Shown: one piece after another, positions 1-9,423 of the stretch
Layout: each line of letters starts with the position of its first letter
Position numbering within the stretch: position 1 is the stretch's first letter
Assembly: GCA_963821505.1 (NCBI GenBank)
Contig: CAWGEH010000032.1
Location: 124,001-188,000 of the forward strand
Direction of reading: 5' to 3'
Source of the DNA: VAZQ01 sp963821505
GTDB lineage: Bacteria > Pseudomonadota > Alphaproteobacteria > Rhizobiales > Xanthobacteraceae
DNA length: 64,000 nt
The notes under the pieces: generated by a model
Database searches by the model: none
Told to the model about the DNA's origin: nothing
What the model saw: only the letters and a program-made list of their open reading frames with translations
Made by a program: the position numbers and the translations under genes

Positions 1-161
1 GAGGTGGTCCAGCCCTGCGCCTGGAAGATCGGCCCGAGCAGGAACGGGCGAAAGCGCACCCGCACCCCGGCGTCCTCGGCCAGCGCGCCGATCCGCATGG
101 CCGCCGGATAGGAATAGGTCGAGGCAAAATCGAACCAGAAATCGAGAACGGGCGCCGGCAT
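1..161 (-). CDS. DsbA-fold isomerase, 2-hydroxychromene-2-carboxylate isomerase-like (3' part outside window)
   Basis: Only the first 53 or so codons lie inside the window, so the C-terminus is missing. The N-terminus reads MPAPVLDFWFDFASTYSYPA, and the FWFDF-x-S-x-YSY pattern is the first strand and active-site region of the DsbA-like thioredoxin fold of 2-hydroxychromene-2-carboxylate isomerases. These glutathione-dependent enzymes act in aromatic ring degradation, although many family members have no known substrate. The start is the ATG complementary to 159-161. The ATG complementary to 167-169 lies in another frame. A repeat block begins 10 bp upstream. Confidence 0.75.
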   Translation of the reverse strand, partial: MPAPVLDFWFDFASTYSYPAAMRIGALAEDAGVRVRFRPFLLGPIFQAQGWTT

Positions 162-170
162 GGCGGCATG

Positions 171-375
171 CTAGCGCATGTTCCGGCGAAGCGGACGCCG
201 GTTCGCCGACGAGAACATGCGCCACTCGAGGGTTCTAGAGCATGTTCCGATTCCGAAGGAACGGACATGCTCCAGAGCGAAATCGCTTCGCATTGAATCG
301 CGATTTCGCTCTAAGCATTTGTTTGGTCGCATGATCTTATCCGAAAGTCTGCAACTTTTCGGAATCACGCTCGCC
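171..375. repeat. cluster of diverged palindromic repeats between isomerase and hisE
   Basis: This gene-free stretch holds at least three palindromes. From 171 to 238 there is a diverged C-family module, starting and ending in CTAG, with GCGCATGTTC pairing with GAACATGCGC. Next is an AGCATGTTCCG...GGACATGCT palindrome, at about 238-271. At about 273-313 AGAGCGAAATCG pairs with CGATTTCGCTCT. A tail rich in GATCTTATCCGAAAG and CTTTTCGG follows up to 375. A diverged copy of the 273-375 part lies at 44680-44778. I see no gene here. Confidence 0.7.
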
Positions 376-478
376 GCCGTGCCCGCAATGTGAAGAGACC
401 GCCGCGCGCCGGCTTTTGCGCAAGTCGGGCAATTTGCGGCGGCGGAGAGAGATGATATGCAACAGTGGAGCAAAACCG

Positions 479-877
479 ATGTCGAACTTCACCCTCCGCG
501 ATCTCGAGCAACGCGTGCAGGCGCGCGCGCAGGCGCGCGCCGATGCCTCCTATACGCGCACGCTGCTCGACCGCGGGGTGGGCTATTGCGCCAAGAAGCT
601 CGGCGAGGAGGCGATCGAGACCGTCATCGCCGCGGTCGAGGAGGACCGCGAACGGTTGATCGCGGAGGCCGCCGACCTCATCTACCATCTGCTGGTCGTG
701 CTCTCGGCACGGGGGATCGCGCTCGCGGACGTGGAGGCGGTGCTCGCCGCGCGCACGCGGCAGTCGGGCCTGCAGGAAAAGGCGTCGCGCAAGGGCGGCC
801 GCAAGCCTGCTCCGGCGGCCTTGCGCAAGATCAAGACGCGGTCCCGGCAAGCCGGGGCGCGTGAGCAGGGACGGTGA
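479..877 (+). CDS. hisE: phosphoribosyl-ATP pyrophosphohydrolase HisE
   Basis: HisE hydrolyses phosphoribosyl-ATP to phosphoribosyl-AMP, the second step of histidine biosynthesis, in the cytoplasm. The 132-residue product has the MazG-like all-alpha fold signature: KKLGEEAIE (near residue 40), then EEDRERLIAEAADLIYHLLV, which carries the acidic metal-binding residues. The C-terminus has an extra basic tail (GGRKPAPAALRKIKTRSR) beyond the usual 105-110 residues. I chose ATG 479 because family homology starts there and GGAG lies about 9 nt upstream. Longer starts from 416 only add basic residues. It shares one base with coaA (TGATG), as hisE-coaA pairs do in many rhizobia. Other his genes would lie upstream, outside the window. 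Confidence 0.93.
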   Translation: MSNFTLRDLEQRVQARAQARADASYTRTLLDRGVGYCAKKLGEEAIETVIAAVEEDRERLIAEAADLIYHLLVVLSARGIALADVEAVLAARTRQSGLQEKASRKGGRKPAPAALRKIKTRSRQAGAREQGR

Positions 878-1830
878 TGGAGCAACGCACCGACGAAGGT
901 CTCTCGCCCTACCGCATCTTCTCGCGGGCGGAATGGGCGGCAAAGCGCCACGACACGCCGATGACGCTGACGTCGGAGGAGGTGACGCGGCTGCGCTCGC
1001 TGCACGACCGGCTCGACATGACGGAGGTCGAGGAAATCTACCTGCCGCTGTCGCGGCTGCTCTCGTTCTATGTCGCGGCGACGCAGCGCCTGTTCCGCGC
1101 GCAGCAGAACTTCCTCGGCACCGAGGACGCCAAGATGCCCTACATCATCGGGGTCGCCGGCTCGGTGGCGGTGGGCAAATCGACCACCGCGCGCGTGCTG
1201 CAGGCGCTGCTGGCGCGCTGGCCCAACGTGCCGAAGGTCGACCTCGTCACCACCGACGGCTTTCTCTATCCCAACGCCATCCTCGAGCGCGAAGGCCTGA
1301 TGGAGAAAAAAGGCTTTCCCGAAAGCTACGATCTGCCGGCGCTGCTGCGCTTTCTCTCCGACATCAAGGCCGGCCGGCGGCCGGTGCGCGCGCCGGTCTA
1401 CTCGCACCTCATCTACGACGTGATGCCCAACCAGTGGGTCGAGATCGATCGGCCGGACATCCTCATCGTCGAAGGCCTCAACGTGCTGCAGGCCGGCGCT
1501 CCGCCGCGCGACGGCAAGGCGATCCCCTACGTGTCGGACTTCTTCGATTTCTCGATCTATCTCGACGCCGACGAGGACGTGCTGCTGAGCTGGTACGTCA
1601 ACCGGTTCCTGACGCTGCGCGGCACGGCGTTCCGCGATCCGAAATCGTACTTTCACCGCTACGCGACCTTGTCGGACGCGGAGGCGGTCGAGACCGCGGC
1701 CTCGATCTGGACGCGCATCAATCTGCTCAATCTCCACGAGAACATCCTGCCGACGCGCCAGCGCGCCGACCTGATCCTGAAGAAGGTCGCGAGCCACCTG
1801 GTCGAGGAAGTGGCGCTGCGCAGGTTGTGA
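877..1830 (+). CDS. coaA: pantothenate kinase, type I
   Basis: CoaA phosphorylates pantothenate with ATP, the first and feedback-regulated step of coenzyme A synthesis. The 317-residue protein matches the usual length of bacterial type I kinases. The P-loop GVAGSVAVGKSTT starts at residue 92, followed by VTTDGFLYPN and the SYDLPALLRFL segment typical of the family, and later LIYDVMPNQW and DILIVEGLNVLQ. Start ATG 877 overlaps the last base of hisE; a GTG three bases earlier is also possible. Cotranscription with hisE is very likely. A strong stem-loop at 1908-1940 follows. Confidence 0.95.
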   Translation: MEQRTDEGLSPYRIFSRAEWAAKRHDTPMTLTSEEVTRLRSLHDRLDMTEVEEIYLPLSRLLSFYVAATQRLFRAQQNFLGTEDAKMPYIIGVAGSVAVGKSTTARVLQALLARWPNVPKVDLVTTDGFLYPNAILEREGLMEKKGFPESYDLPALLRFLSDIKAGRRPVRAPVYSHLIYDVMPNQWVEIDRPDILIVEGLNVLQAGAPPRDGKAIPYVSDFFDFSIYLDADEDVLLSWYVNRFLTLRGTAFRDPKSYFHRYATLSDAEAVETAASIWTRINLLNLHENILPTRQRADLILKKVASHLVEEVALRRL

Positions 1831-1907
1831 ACGAAATGTTCAGGCGCTGATGCACGGCTGCGCCGTGAGGGCCGGGGCGCTGGCGGGGAACGACTTGTGA
1901 GGAAGGA

Positions 1908-1940
1908 CTTGCGGCCGCATCCGACGGGTGCGGCCGCAAG
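1908..1940. terminator. stem-loop between convergent coaA and comM
   Basis: CTTGCGGCCGCA (1908-1919) pairs perfectly with TGCGGCCGCAAG (1929-1940) across a 9-nt loop. It lies between the 3' ends of coaA (+) and comM (-). The 12-bp GC-rich stem suits termination in either direction, although no long T-run follows. Confidence 0.55.
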
Positions 1941-2041
1941 CATTTATGACCGAGCGGGTGCGCCGTCCTTGCGACGACCCCCATGATCGAGACTGCGCGG
2001 CCGCGACGACGAAGAGCGCCGCGACCCGGGTCCCCCCGCGT

Positions 2042-3580
2042 TCACGCCGCGCGGCGCACCTCGTCGGCGAGCGCGCGGTAGGACAACGCCTCGGCCAGAT
2101 GCACGCGCGAGACCTTGTCGGCGCCGTCGAGATCGGCGAGCGTGCGCGCCACCCGCAGCACGCGGTGGTAGCCGCGCGCGGAGAGCCGCATGGCGTCGGC
2201 GGCATCGCGCAACAGCGCAAGCCCGCCTGCGTCCGGCTTCGCCACGTCCTCGAGCAGCGGCCCGTGCGCGGCGGCGTTGGTGCGCACCTGCGGCAGGCCG
2301 ACCGCGGCGTAGCGCTCCGCCTGCATCGCGCGGGCGCGCGCGACGCGTTCGGCCACCTCGCGGCTGCCTTCCGCCGGCGGCGGCAGGATGAGATCGGCGG
2401 CGGTCACCGCCGGCACCTCGATGTGCAGGTCGATGCGGTCGATCAGCGGGCCCGAGAGACGGCCCTGATAGTCGGCGGCGCAGCGCGCATTCGCTCCGCG
2501 CTTGCAGTTAAAGCCCGGCTCGCCGGCGCGGCCGCAGCGGCAGGGATTCATGGCGGCGACCAGCATGAAGCGCGCGGGATAGGTCACGCGGTGGTTGGCG
2601 CGCGCGATCGCGACCTCGCCGCTCTCGAGCGGCTGGCGCAGCGCGTCGAGCGCCTGCGGCTGGAATTCCGGCATCTCGTCGAGGAAGAGCACGCCGTGGT
2701 GGGCGAGCGAGACTTCGCCCGGCCGCGCGCGCAGGCCGCCGCCGACCAGCGCCGGCATGCTGGCGGAGTGGTGCGGCGCGCGGAACGGCCGGCGGTTGGT
2801 GAGCGCGCCGCCCTCGATCTCGCCGGCGACCGAGGCGATCATGGAGACTTCCAGCAGCTCGGCCGGGGTCAGCGGCGGCAGGATGGTGGCGAGCCGCGCC
2901 GCCAGCATCGACTTGCCGGCGCCGGGCGGCCCGACCATGAGCAGGTTGTGGCCGCCGGCGGCGGCGACCTCGAGCGCGCGCTTGGCGCTCTCCTGGCCCT
3001 TGATGTCCTTGAGATCGACCAGCGCGCCGTCGATTTCGCGGATCTTCGGCTGCGGGCGGGCGAGCACCTGCGTGCCGCGGAAATGATTGGCGAGCTGGAT
3101 GAGGGAGGCGGCGGCGATGATCTCCATGTCCGGGCTCGCCCAGGCGGCTTCGGCGCCGCAGGCGCCGGGGCAGATCAGGCCCTCGCCGCGGGCATTGGCG
3201 CCGATCGCGGCCGGCAGCACGCCGGCGACCGCGGCGATCGAGCCGTCGAGGCCGAGCTCGCCCAGCACGGTGAAGCCCGCGAGCGCGTCGGAAGGGATGG
3301 CGCCGATCGCCGCCATCAGCCCGAGCGCAATGGGCAGGTCGTAATGGCTGCCTTCCTTCGGCAGGTCGGCGGGCGCGAGGTTGACGGTGATGCGGCGCGC
3401 CGGCAGCGCGAGGCCCGAGGCGACCAGCGCCGCGCGTACCCGCTCGCGTGCCTCCGACACCGCCTTGTCCGGCAGGCCCACGACGTTGAAGGCCGGCAGC
3501 CCCGGCGCCACCTGCACCTGGACATCGACGGCGCGCGCCTCGATGCCCTCGAACGCCACTGTCGATACCCGCTGGACCAT
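2042..3580 (-). CDS. comM: YifB/ComM family AAA+ ATPase (Mg chelatase-like)
   Basis: The 512-residue protein has the full YifB/ComM layout: an N-terminal ChlI-like domain starting MVQRVSTVAFEGIEA, a Walker A motif GPPGAGKS near residue 220, the Walker B-like GVLFLDEMPEF, and a C-terminal Mg-chelatase domain with PCRCG and the arginine-rich GRLSGPLIDRIDLH segment. ComM is a hexameric helicase that promotes branch migration during natural transformation in gamma-proteobacteria. Its role in alphaproteobacteria is inferred. It is encoded convergently with coaA and divergently from the sulfatase gene. The start ATG at 3580 matches the family start. Confidence 0.92.
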   Translation of the reverse strand: MVQRVSTVAFEGIEARAVDVQVQVAPGLPAFNVVGLPDKAVSEARERVRAALVASGLALPARRITVNLAPADLPKEGSHYDLPIALGLMAAIGAIPSDALAGFTVLGELGLDGSIAAVAGVLPAAIGANARGEGLICPGACGAEAAWASPDMEIIAAASLIQLANHFRGTQVLARPQPKIREIDGALVDLKDIKGQESAKRALEVAAAGGHNLLMVGPPGAGKSMLAARLATILPPLTPAELLEVSMIASVAGEIEGGALTNRRPFRAPHHSASMPALVGGGLRARPGEVSLAHHGVLFLDEMPEFQPQALDALRQPLESGEVAIARANHRVTYPARFMLVAAMNPCRCGRAGEPGFNCKRGANARCAADYQGRLSGPLIDRIDLHIEVPAVTAADLILPPPAEGSREVAERVARARAMQAERYAAVGLPQVRTNAAAHGPLLEDVAKPDAGGLALLRDAADAMRLSARGYHRVLRVARTLADLDGADKVSRVHLAEALSYRALADEVRRAA

Positions 3581-3843
3581 GGCTGCCCCTGCTCGGCCCA
3601 GGAAGCGTAGCGGAAGCCGGGCTGGCTCACAAGAACAATTCGGGAACAGACGGGCGTCCTCCGGGCCACCGCTCGCGGGGGGTAAGCGGCATCAGCGCGC
3701 ATGCGACGCAGCGACCGGCTCAGCCGTTTTCGCATCGCGCGATGTGGGCGTCGGTCGGCAGATCGGTTACATCATTCGGCTTGCGCGGAGCGCACTGCCG
3801 GCCGCGGGCCGCTGGCCGCGCGGTTCTCGCGAGGGAGGGACGA

Positions 3844-5601
3844 ATGGACAAGCCTGCGCGCAGCAAGTCGCCGGCAAGCCGGGGCGATAAGCCCGGGACG
3901 GAGGGTGACCGATCCGCCGGCGCGCAGGTTTCGCCCCGCGCCGACACGACCACGCGACGCGACCTGCTGCGGATAGGAGCCGGGCTTGCCGCGGCCTCCG
4001 GCCTGTCGCGCGGGCTTGCTGCTCCGGCGGTCGCGCGCGAGCCCATCAACGTGCCGAAGGCGCCGAACATCATCGTCTTGATGACCGACCAGGAGCGCCA
4101 TCATGTGCACTGGCCGCAAGGCTGGGCGGAAAAGAACCTGCCTTCGTTGCAGCGCCTCAAGCGCCATGGTCTCTATTTCCACCGCGCCTACACGGCGGCG
4201 TGTCAATGCTCGCCGTCGCGCGGGCTGATGGTTTCAGGCCGGTTTGCGCCCATCAACCGCGTGACGCAGACGCTCACCTGGCCGGGACTGCCGCACCAGG
4301 ATCGCCAGCCGAACATCGGCTCGCTGCTCAAGGACAAGGCCGGCTACGAGGTGGTGTGGAAAGGCAAATGGCATCTGAGCTACGCCGCCAACGCGGCGAT
4401 GGGCAACGGCGGCGCCGACTGGGGCCCGGCCGACATCGCGGCGATGGAGCGGAACTGGGGTTGGTCGGGCTGGAATCCGCCCGATGCCGGCAACGCGATC
4501 CAGGAGTGGGAAAGCACTCCGTTCGGCAAATTCGACGGACTGCGTACGCTGGGCGGCGGGTACCCCAACAACGACGGACGCTTCGTCGCCGGCCCCGACC
4601 CCGATGACCGCGGGCAGACCGCAGGCGTCGGCGGCGAAAGCGTCGTCGCGTTCCTGAAGGACCGGGCGCGCAAACGCGACAAGCCGTTCTGCATGTTCAT
4701 ATCGCTGGTCAACCCGCACGATATCGGCGTCTATCCCGGCTCCAGGATGAAGCCGAGCGCCTGGGTGCAAGCCGGCTACCGGCGCGAGCAGTTTGCGAAT
4801 CTCGGCATCACGCTGCCAAGCAACTACGCCGACGATCTTTCCACCAAACCTAAAATCCAAAAGCGCGCGCGCGACGCCTACAACAAGTTCGCGCCGCTCA
4901 ACGGCGCCCGCGCGATGGCGGACTACGTCAACTTCTACGCCTATCTGCACACCGTGGTCGACAAGCACATCATGACGGTGCTCGACACGCTGGAAGAAAC
5001 CGGGCTGATCAACGACACCATCATCCTGCGGCTCGCCGATCATGGCGAAGGCGGCCTCTCCCACGGCATGCGCGAGAAGGCCTATACCGTCTATGAGGAG
5101 ATGATCCACATCCCGCTGATCGTGCACAATCCCAGGCTCTATCCCGAGCCGCTCGAGACCAGCGCGTTCTACGACCATCTCGATCTGTTGCCGACGATCC
5201 TGGATCTCGCCGGCGTCGCCGATGCGCAATCCTACGCCATCGGCAGGAGCATCGTCCCGATCATGCGCGATCCGTCGCAGACGGTGCAGGACCATACGAT
5301 CTTCTCCTACGACGATCTCTTCTTCCTTCCCGCCACCGCCGCGGGCGGCCATATCAGGGCGATCCGCGAGGGCGATTGGACCTATGCCGTCTACTTCGGC
5401 CTCGACGGCTCCGGGCTCGAATACGAGATGTACAACATCAAGAACGACCCGGGGCAGATGACCAACCTGCTCCACGGCAAGCCGGCGCGCGACACCAGGC
5501 AGGAATGGGCGCGCCTGCACGAGATGCTGACGGATCGCCTGATCGTCAGCGCCAATCTGCCGGACAACTTCGGCTGGCCGCTCCAGCCGGCGCTGGCGTG
5601 A
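3844..5601 (+). CDS. Tat-exported type I sulfatase (arylsulfatase-like)
   Basis: The product is a 585-residue formylglycine-dependent sulfatase. The sulfatase signature begins at C122 (CSPSR, the C-x-P-x-R motif whose cysteine becomes formylglycine), and NIIVLMTDQERHH, with the metal-binding aspartate, precedes it. LADHGEGG and the KGKWHLSY segment provide further active-site residues. The N-terminus carries TTRRDLLRIGAGLAAASG, a twin-arginine signal, so the enzyme probably acts in the periplasm. ATG 3844 follows a strong GAGGGAGGG site, while the open frame upstream (from 3742) lacks one. The substrate is unknown. It sits 12 nt before a dihaem cytochrome c gene and probably shares its transcript, which suggests a sulfur-compound theme. 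Confidence 0.88.
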   Translation: MDKPARSKSPASRGDKPGTEGDRSAGAQVSPRADTTTRRDLLRIGAGLAAASGLSRGLAAPAVAREPINVPKAPNIIVLMTDQERHHVHWPQGWAEKNLPSLQRLKRHGLYFHRAYTAACQCSPSRGLMVSGRFAPINRVTQTLTWPGLPHQDRQPNIGSLLKDKAGYEVVWKGKWHLSYAANAAMGNGGADWGPADIAAMERNWGWSGWNPPDAGNAIQEWESTPFGKFDGLRTLGGGYPNNDGRFVAGPDPDDRGQTAGVGGESVVAFLKDRARKRDKPFCMFISLVNPHDIGVYPGSRMKPSAWVQAGYRREQFANLGITLPSNYADDLSTKPKIQKRARDAYNKFAPLNGARAMADYVNFYAYLHTVVDKHIMTVLDTLEETGLINDTIILRLADHGEGGLSHGMREKAYTVYEEMIHIPLIVHNPRLYPEPLETSAFYDHLDLLPTILDLAGVADAQSYAIGRSIVPIMRDPSQTVQDHTIFSYDDLFFLPATAAGGHIRAIREGDWTYAVYFGLDGSGLEYEMYNIKNDPGQMTNLLHGKPARDTRQEWARLHEMLTDRLIVSANLPDNFGWPLQPALA

Positions 5602-5613
5602 GGGATCGGATCG

Positions 5614-6658
5614 ATGCGAATTGATGGCTCACTTCCGCGCACCGCCGCCCGCGCGGCCGTCACGCTCTCCTTGGGGCTCGCCACAGTCGCCGCCGGATTC
5701 GGGATGACCGCGAGCTTCGCGCAGCAGCCTCCCTCCAGCCCTCCGATCTGGACCGTGCCGGAGATCGGCGCGCTCCCCAACGACGCCAACGGCCGGATGG
5801 TGCGGCGCGGGCGCGACCTCATCACCGCCACCTACGCCCATATCGGCCCGGAGGTTGCCGACCCCGCCAAGCGCTTTGCCGGCAACAATCTCGCCTGCGG
5901 CAATTGCCACCTCGAGGCCGGCACCAAGAAGTTCGGGATCGCGCTGTTCGGTTTGTTCGGCGAGTTCCCGCTCTACAGCGCCCGCCTCGGGGCGGAGATC
6001 AGCATCGAGGACCGCCTCAACTCCTGCATGACGCGGAGCATGAACGGGCGCGCGCTGCCGGCCGATGCGCCGGAGATGCAGGCGCTGGTCGCCTACATCA
6101 AGTTTCTCTCGACCGGCGTGCCGCCGGGGCAGCGGCTGCCCGGGCTCGGGGTCGGCAAGATGCCGGAGCTCGATCGCGCCGCCGATCCCGCGCGCGGGAA
6201 GGCGGGCTACGCCAGCACCTGCGCCGTTTGTCACGGCCCCGATGGCAGCGGCCTTCGCCGCAGCCTGCCCACCACCGATCTCGGCTACATGGTGCCGCCG
6301 CTCTGGGGCAGCGACAGTTTCAACGACGGCGCCGGCATGGCGCGGCTGATCACGGCGGCGAATTTTCTCCACTTCAACATGCCGCACGGCGCCGATTACC
6401 TGAACCCGCAGCTCATCGCCGGAACAGGCGTGGGACATCGCGGCCTACGTCATCTCGCAGCCGCGGCCGCACAAGGCGGGCCTCGACAAGGATTTCCCCG
6501 ATCTCCTGGAAAAACCGGTCGACACGCCCTACGGGCCCTATGCCGACGGGTTTTCCGAGCAGCAGCACAAATACGGGCCGTTCGCGCCGATCCGCGCCGC
6601 GCTGGCGCGGCTCAAGGCGGAGAAGGGCGCGGGCAGACCCGTTCCGGCGCCGCGCTGA
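5614..6658 (+). pseudogene. TsdA-like dihaem cytochrome c, frameshifted
   Basis: The corrected product would be 347 residues. A signal peptide (cleavage near SFAQQ) comes first. The first haem site is CGNCH at residues 95-99 and the second CAVCH at 203-207. The spacing and the RLNSCMTRSMNGR and GVGKMPELDRA segments resemble thiosulfate dehydrogenase TsdA, which oxidises thiosulfate to tetrathionate in the periplasm. The frame breaks at about 6419-6422, where GCCGGAACAG reads in frame if one G is removed. The continuation EQAWDIAAYVISQPRPHKAG is typical of the family and runs to TGA at 6656-6658. Both haem sites precede the break, so a truncated protein could still bind haem. It could be a pseudogene or an assembly error. 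Confidence 0.8.
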
Positions 6659-6734
6659 GGAGGTTTCGCCACAGTCGAGCTGCAAAGTGCTCTGTGGACG
6701 CGCGCGATACGGCGAGCGCGAGGCAGCGAGGACG

Positions 6735-7690
6735 ATGATGGCCGCCATCAACGATCATATCGCCCGCGGCGGAGCCAATCCGTGGCCTGACCTTCGCTAC
6801 GACGACTGGAAGGACACCTGCGCGACGCTGCAGCTGTGGACCCAGGTGGTCGGCAAGGTCCGGCTCGAGCTCGCGCCCATGGTGAACCATTGGTGGCAGG
6901 TCACGCTCTACGTCACCGCGTCCGGGCTCACCACGTCGGCGATGCCGTACCAGGGCCGCCTCCTGCAGATCGACTTCGACTTTCTCCAGCACCGGCTGCT
7001 GCTGCGGACCAGCGACGGGAGAATCGACTCGTTTGCGCTGGCGCCGTGTTCGGTGGCCGATTTCTACGCCGAGGTCATGCGGCGGCTGCGCGCGCTGGGC
7101 ATCGACATTCACATCTGGACGATGCCGTCTGAGATCGAGGACGCCGTCCCGTTCGAGCGCGATCGCGCGCACGCCGCCTACGACCGCGACGCCGCGCAGC
7201 TCTTCTGGCGCCAGCTGGTGCAGGCCGACCGGGTGATGACAGCATTTTCGCGGGCGCTTTCTTGGCAAGTGCAGCCCCGTCCATTTCTTCTGGGGCAGCT
7301 TCGACCTCGCGGTCACCCGTTTTTCCGGCCGCACCGCGCCGCCGCTCACGAGCCACAGCCCGAACCTCGGCGACTGGGTGATGCGCGAAGCCTATTCGCA
7401 CGAGGTCAGCAGCTGCGGCTTCTGGCCGGGAAACGGCGGCCTGGGGTATCCGGCGTTCTACGCCTACGCCTATCCCGAGCCCGCGGGCTTCGGCGAGGCT
7501 CCCGTCCCGCCGGAAGCCTCCTACCACAAGGACCTCGGGCAATTCATTCTGCCCTACGACGCCGTGCGAACGGCGGCGGCGCCGGACGATCTGCTGCTCG
7601 CGTTCCTGCAGAGCACCTACGAGGCCTGCGCCGACAATGCGCACTGGGACCGGCGCGCGCTGGAACGCCAAGCGCCGGTGAAATATAAAA
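6735..7690 (+). pseudogene. DUF5996 family protein, frameshifted and fused at its 3' end
   Basis: DUF5996 proteins are cytoplasmic and of unknown function. The first part reads NPWPDLRYDDWKDTCATLQ, then GKVRLELAPMVNHWWQV and WTMPSEIEDAVPF, all typical. The frame breaks at about 7251-7254: CGGGCGCTTT restores the expected RRFLGKCSPVHFFWGSFDLA if one G is removed. The second part contains SHEVSSCGFWPG and QFILPYDAVRTA, up to DRRALERQAPV near 7680. After that the open frame runs on into sequence that is antisense to another gene remnant. The native C-terminus was therefore probably lost or replaced at a deletion junction. The end coordinate is approximate. Confidence 0.75.
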
Positions 7691-8161
7691 TCGAGCATGT
7701 CCGCGAGCTTGTTCTGGCCCGCGACAGGGCGCGGTTTCCCCCACGTGTCGAATCCGAATTGGGCCGGGAAGACTTCCAACCACAGATGCTCGATCGGCAA
7801 ATTATCGCGGAAATAGATGCCGAGCAGTTGCTTGGCCTCGGCCATTTTCAAGGCGTCGACCCCGGCATTGTATGCTGGCGCGAAATCCGCTCGGATCAGT
7901 GCGGGATTGAACGTGTGCTTTACCCGGGACGTTCCCATGATGATCGTTTTCGGCCGTAGCCGCGCGGCGTAGTATGGCTTCACGAGTTCGATCGTGGTTG
8001 TTACGCCCGACCTTGATCGTGTTGATGTTGGAAATCGATATCGAGATTGGCGAGAGCCCGAACGGATCGATGACGTCGACCGCAAGGCCAATGCACATCA
8101 ATCCGATCGCCGTGCCGATGGCTATACCACGAAGGTAACCGCCGAAGCCTTCGTTGCCCAC
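7680..8161 (-). pseudogene. 5' remnant of an SGNH-like membrane-anchored protein gene
   Basis: Reading from the GTG at 8161, the N-terminus is a membrane anchor (GYLRGIAIGTAIGLMCIGLA followed by VDVIDPFG). After a frame break at about 7990-7995 (one extra A in CGAACTCG) it continues LVKPYYAARLRPKTIIMGTS, then SRVKHTFNPAL and YNAGVDALKMAEAKQLL. The GTSR motif and layout match exported SGNH-hydrolase-like or DltD-like hypothetical proteins. The frame stops having homology at about 7680, where it becomes antisense to the end of the DUF5996 gene. Only about the first 150 codons remain. I cannot assign a function. Confidence 0.55.
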
Positions 8162-8272
8162 AACCCGCCTTCCGTCATGCCCGCCAGAATTGTAGCGGGC
8201 CTACGAGCCTTTGCAACCTCGAACTCAAAAGGGAAAAGCGAATTTGCCGAAACTTGCCGTCGCGCTTCCTCG

Positions 8273-8379
8273 TTAGAGCGCATCCCGATTAGGTCGAAAT
8301 CGTGATGCGCTCTAGATCTTCGATTATGCGCATGTTTTCTTCGGAAAACCGGTTCCCACTTTTCCGGAACATGCGCTAG
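8273..8379. repeat. family C palindromic repeat (two modules)
   Basis: A 107-nt element with a small module (AGAGCGCATC...GATGCGCTCT) and a large module (GCGCATGTTTTC...GGAACATGCGC), separated by CTAG at 8312-8315 and ending in CTAG at 8376-8379. The left boundary is TTAG. It lies between the SGNH remnant and gshB. The same element recurs at 12209, 14934, 25928, 37517 and 45893, with a short form at 48023. Confidence 0.85.
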
Positions 8380-8449
8380 CACAGCCTCAATCACTCGCGC
8401 GAAGGGTGCAGTATTACAAGTTACGACGCCCTGCTGTGCGAGGTCGTCC

Positions 8450-9395
8450 TCACCCCCGCCGCTTCGCCTCGATCTTGTCCCAGATCAGCGCCGCCGCGTC
8501 CGGGCCGCCGAAATTCTTCACCGCGCGGATGCCGGTCGGCGAGGTGACGTTGATCTCGGTGAGATAGCCGTCGATCACGTCGATGCCGACGAAGATGAGC
8601 CCGCGCGCAGAGAGCGACGGCCCGATGCGGGCGCAGAATCTCGCGCTCGCGCGCGGTGAGGTCGGTTTCCTTCGGCGTGCCGCCGCGCACCATGTTGGAG
8701 CGCAGATCATCGGGCGCCGGCACGCGGTTCACCGCGCCGGCGAATTCGCCGTCCACCAGGATGATGCGCTTGTCGCCGTCCTTCACGGCGGGAAGAAACT
8801 TCTGCACCACCCACTGCTCGCGGAACGTCACCGCGAACAGGTCGTAGAGCGATCCGAAATTGAGATCTTCCCGCGCCAGCCGGAACACCGCCTCGCCGCC
8901 CTTGCCGTAGAGCGGCTTCATCACGATGTCGCCGTGCTCGGCGCGGAACGCCTTGATCTCGGCGAGGTCGCGGGTGATCAGCGTGGGCGGCATCAGGTCG
9001 GGGAATTCCATCACGAACATTTTTTCCGGCGCGTTGCGTACCTGCGCCGGATCGTTGACCACCAGGGTTCCGGGATGGACGCGCTCGAGCAGATGCGTGC
9101 TGGTGATGTAGGCGAGGTCGAACGGCGGATCCTGCCGCAGCAGGACCACGTCGAACGCGGTCAGCTCCGCGCGCCTGGGCTCGCCGAGGGTGAAATGGTC
9201 GCCTTCCTGGTCGCGAACCTTGAGCGGCCGCACCGTCGCGAACACCTGCGAGCCGCGCAGCGCCAGCCGGTCCGGCGTATAGTAGGCGAGGGCATGGCCG
9301 CGCCGCTGTGCTTCCAGCAGCAGCGCGAAGGTGGAATCGCCGCGGATGTTGATCCGGTCGATCGGGTCCATCTGCACGGCGACATTGAGGCTCAT
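8450..9395 (-). CDS. gshB: glutathione synthetase GshB (frame broken by one extra base)
   Basis: GshB joins gamma-glutamylcysteine and glycine using ATP, the last step of glutathione synthesis. The start MSLNVAVQMDPIDRINIRGD and the ATP-grasp segments MKPLYGKGGEAVFRL, QKFLPAVKDGDKRIILVDGE and VRGGTPKETDLT are characteristic. Shortly after the last of these the frame shifts: removing one base in GATTCTGC (complement of about 8636-8640) restores REICARIGPSLSARGLIFVG and the metal-binding EINVTSPTG, ending at the TGA complementary to 8450-8452. The corrected protein has 314 residues, close to the 316 of E. coli. Without correction the C-terminal ATP-grasp lid is replaced by an unrelated arginine-rich tail and activity is unlikely. 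The gene order rsmI-yraN-gshB is conserved in alphaproteobacteria. Confidence 0.88.
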
Positions 9396-9423
9396 CGATC
9401 CCCCGGGAGAAACGGTCGCAGCG

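Noticed and set aside
1928..3610. Long open frame on the + strand across comM
   Set aside because: It is arginine-rich and opposite a gene with complete YifB/ComM motifs. Long antisense frames are expected at this GC content.
7378..7959. Independent 193-codon gene on the + strand
   Set aside because: Its first part is the displaced C-terminal half of the DUF5996 protein, and its last part is antisense to the SGNH-like remnant.
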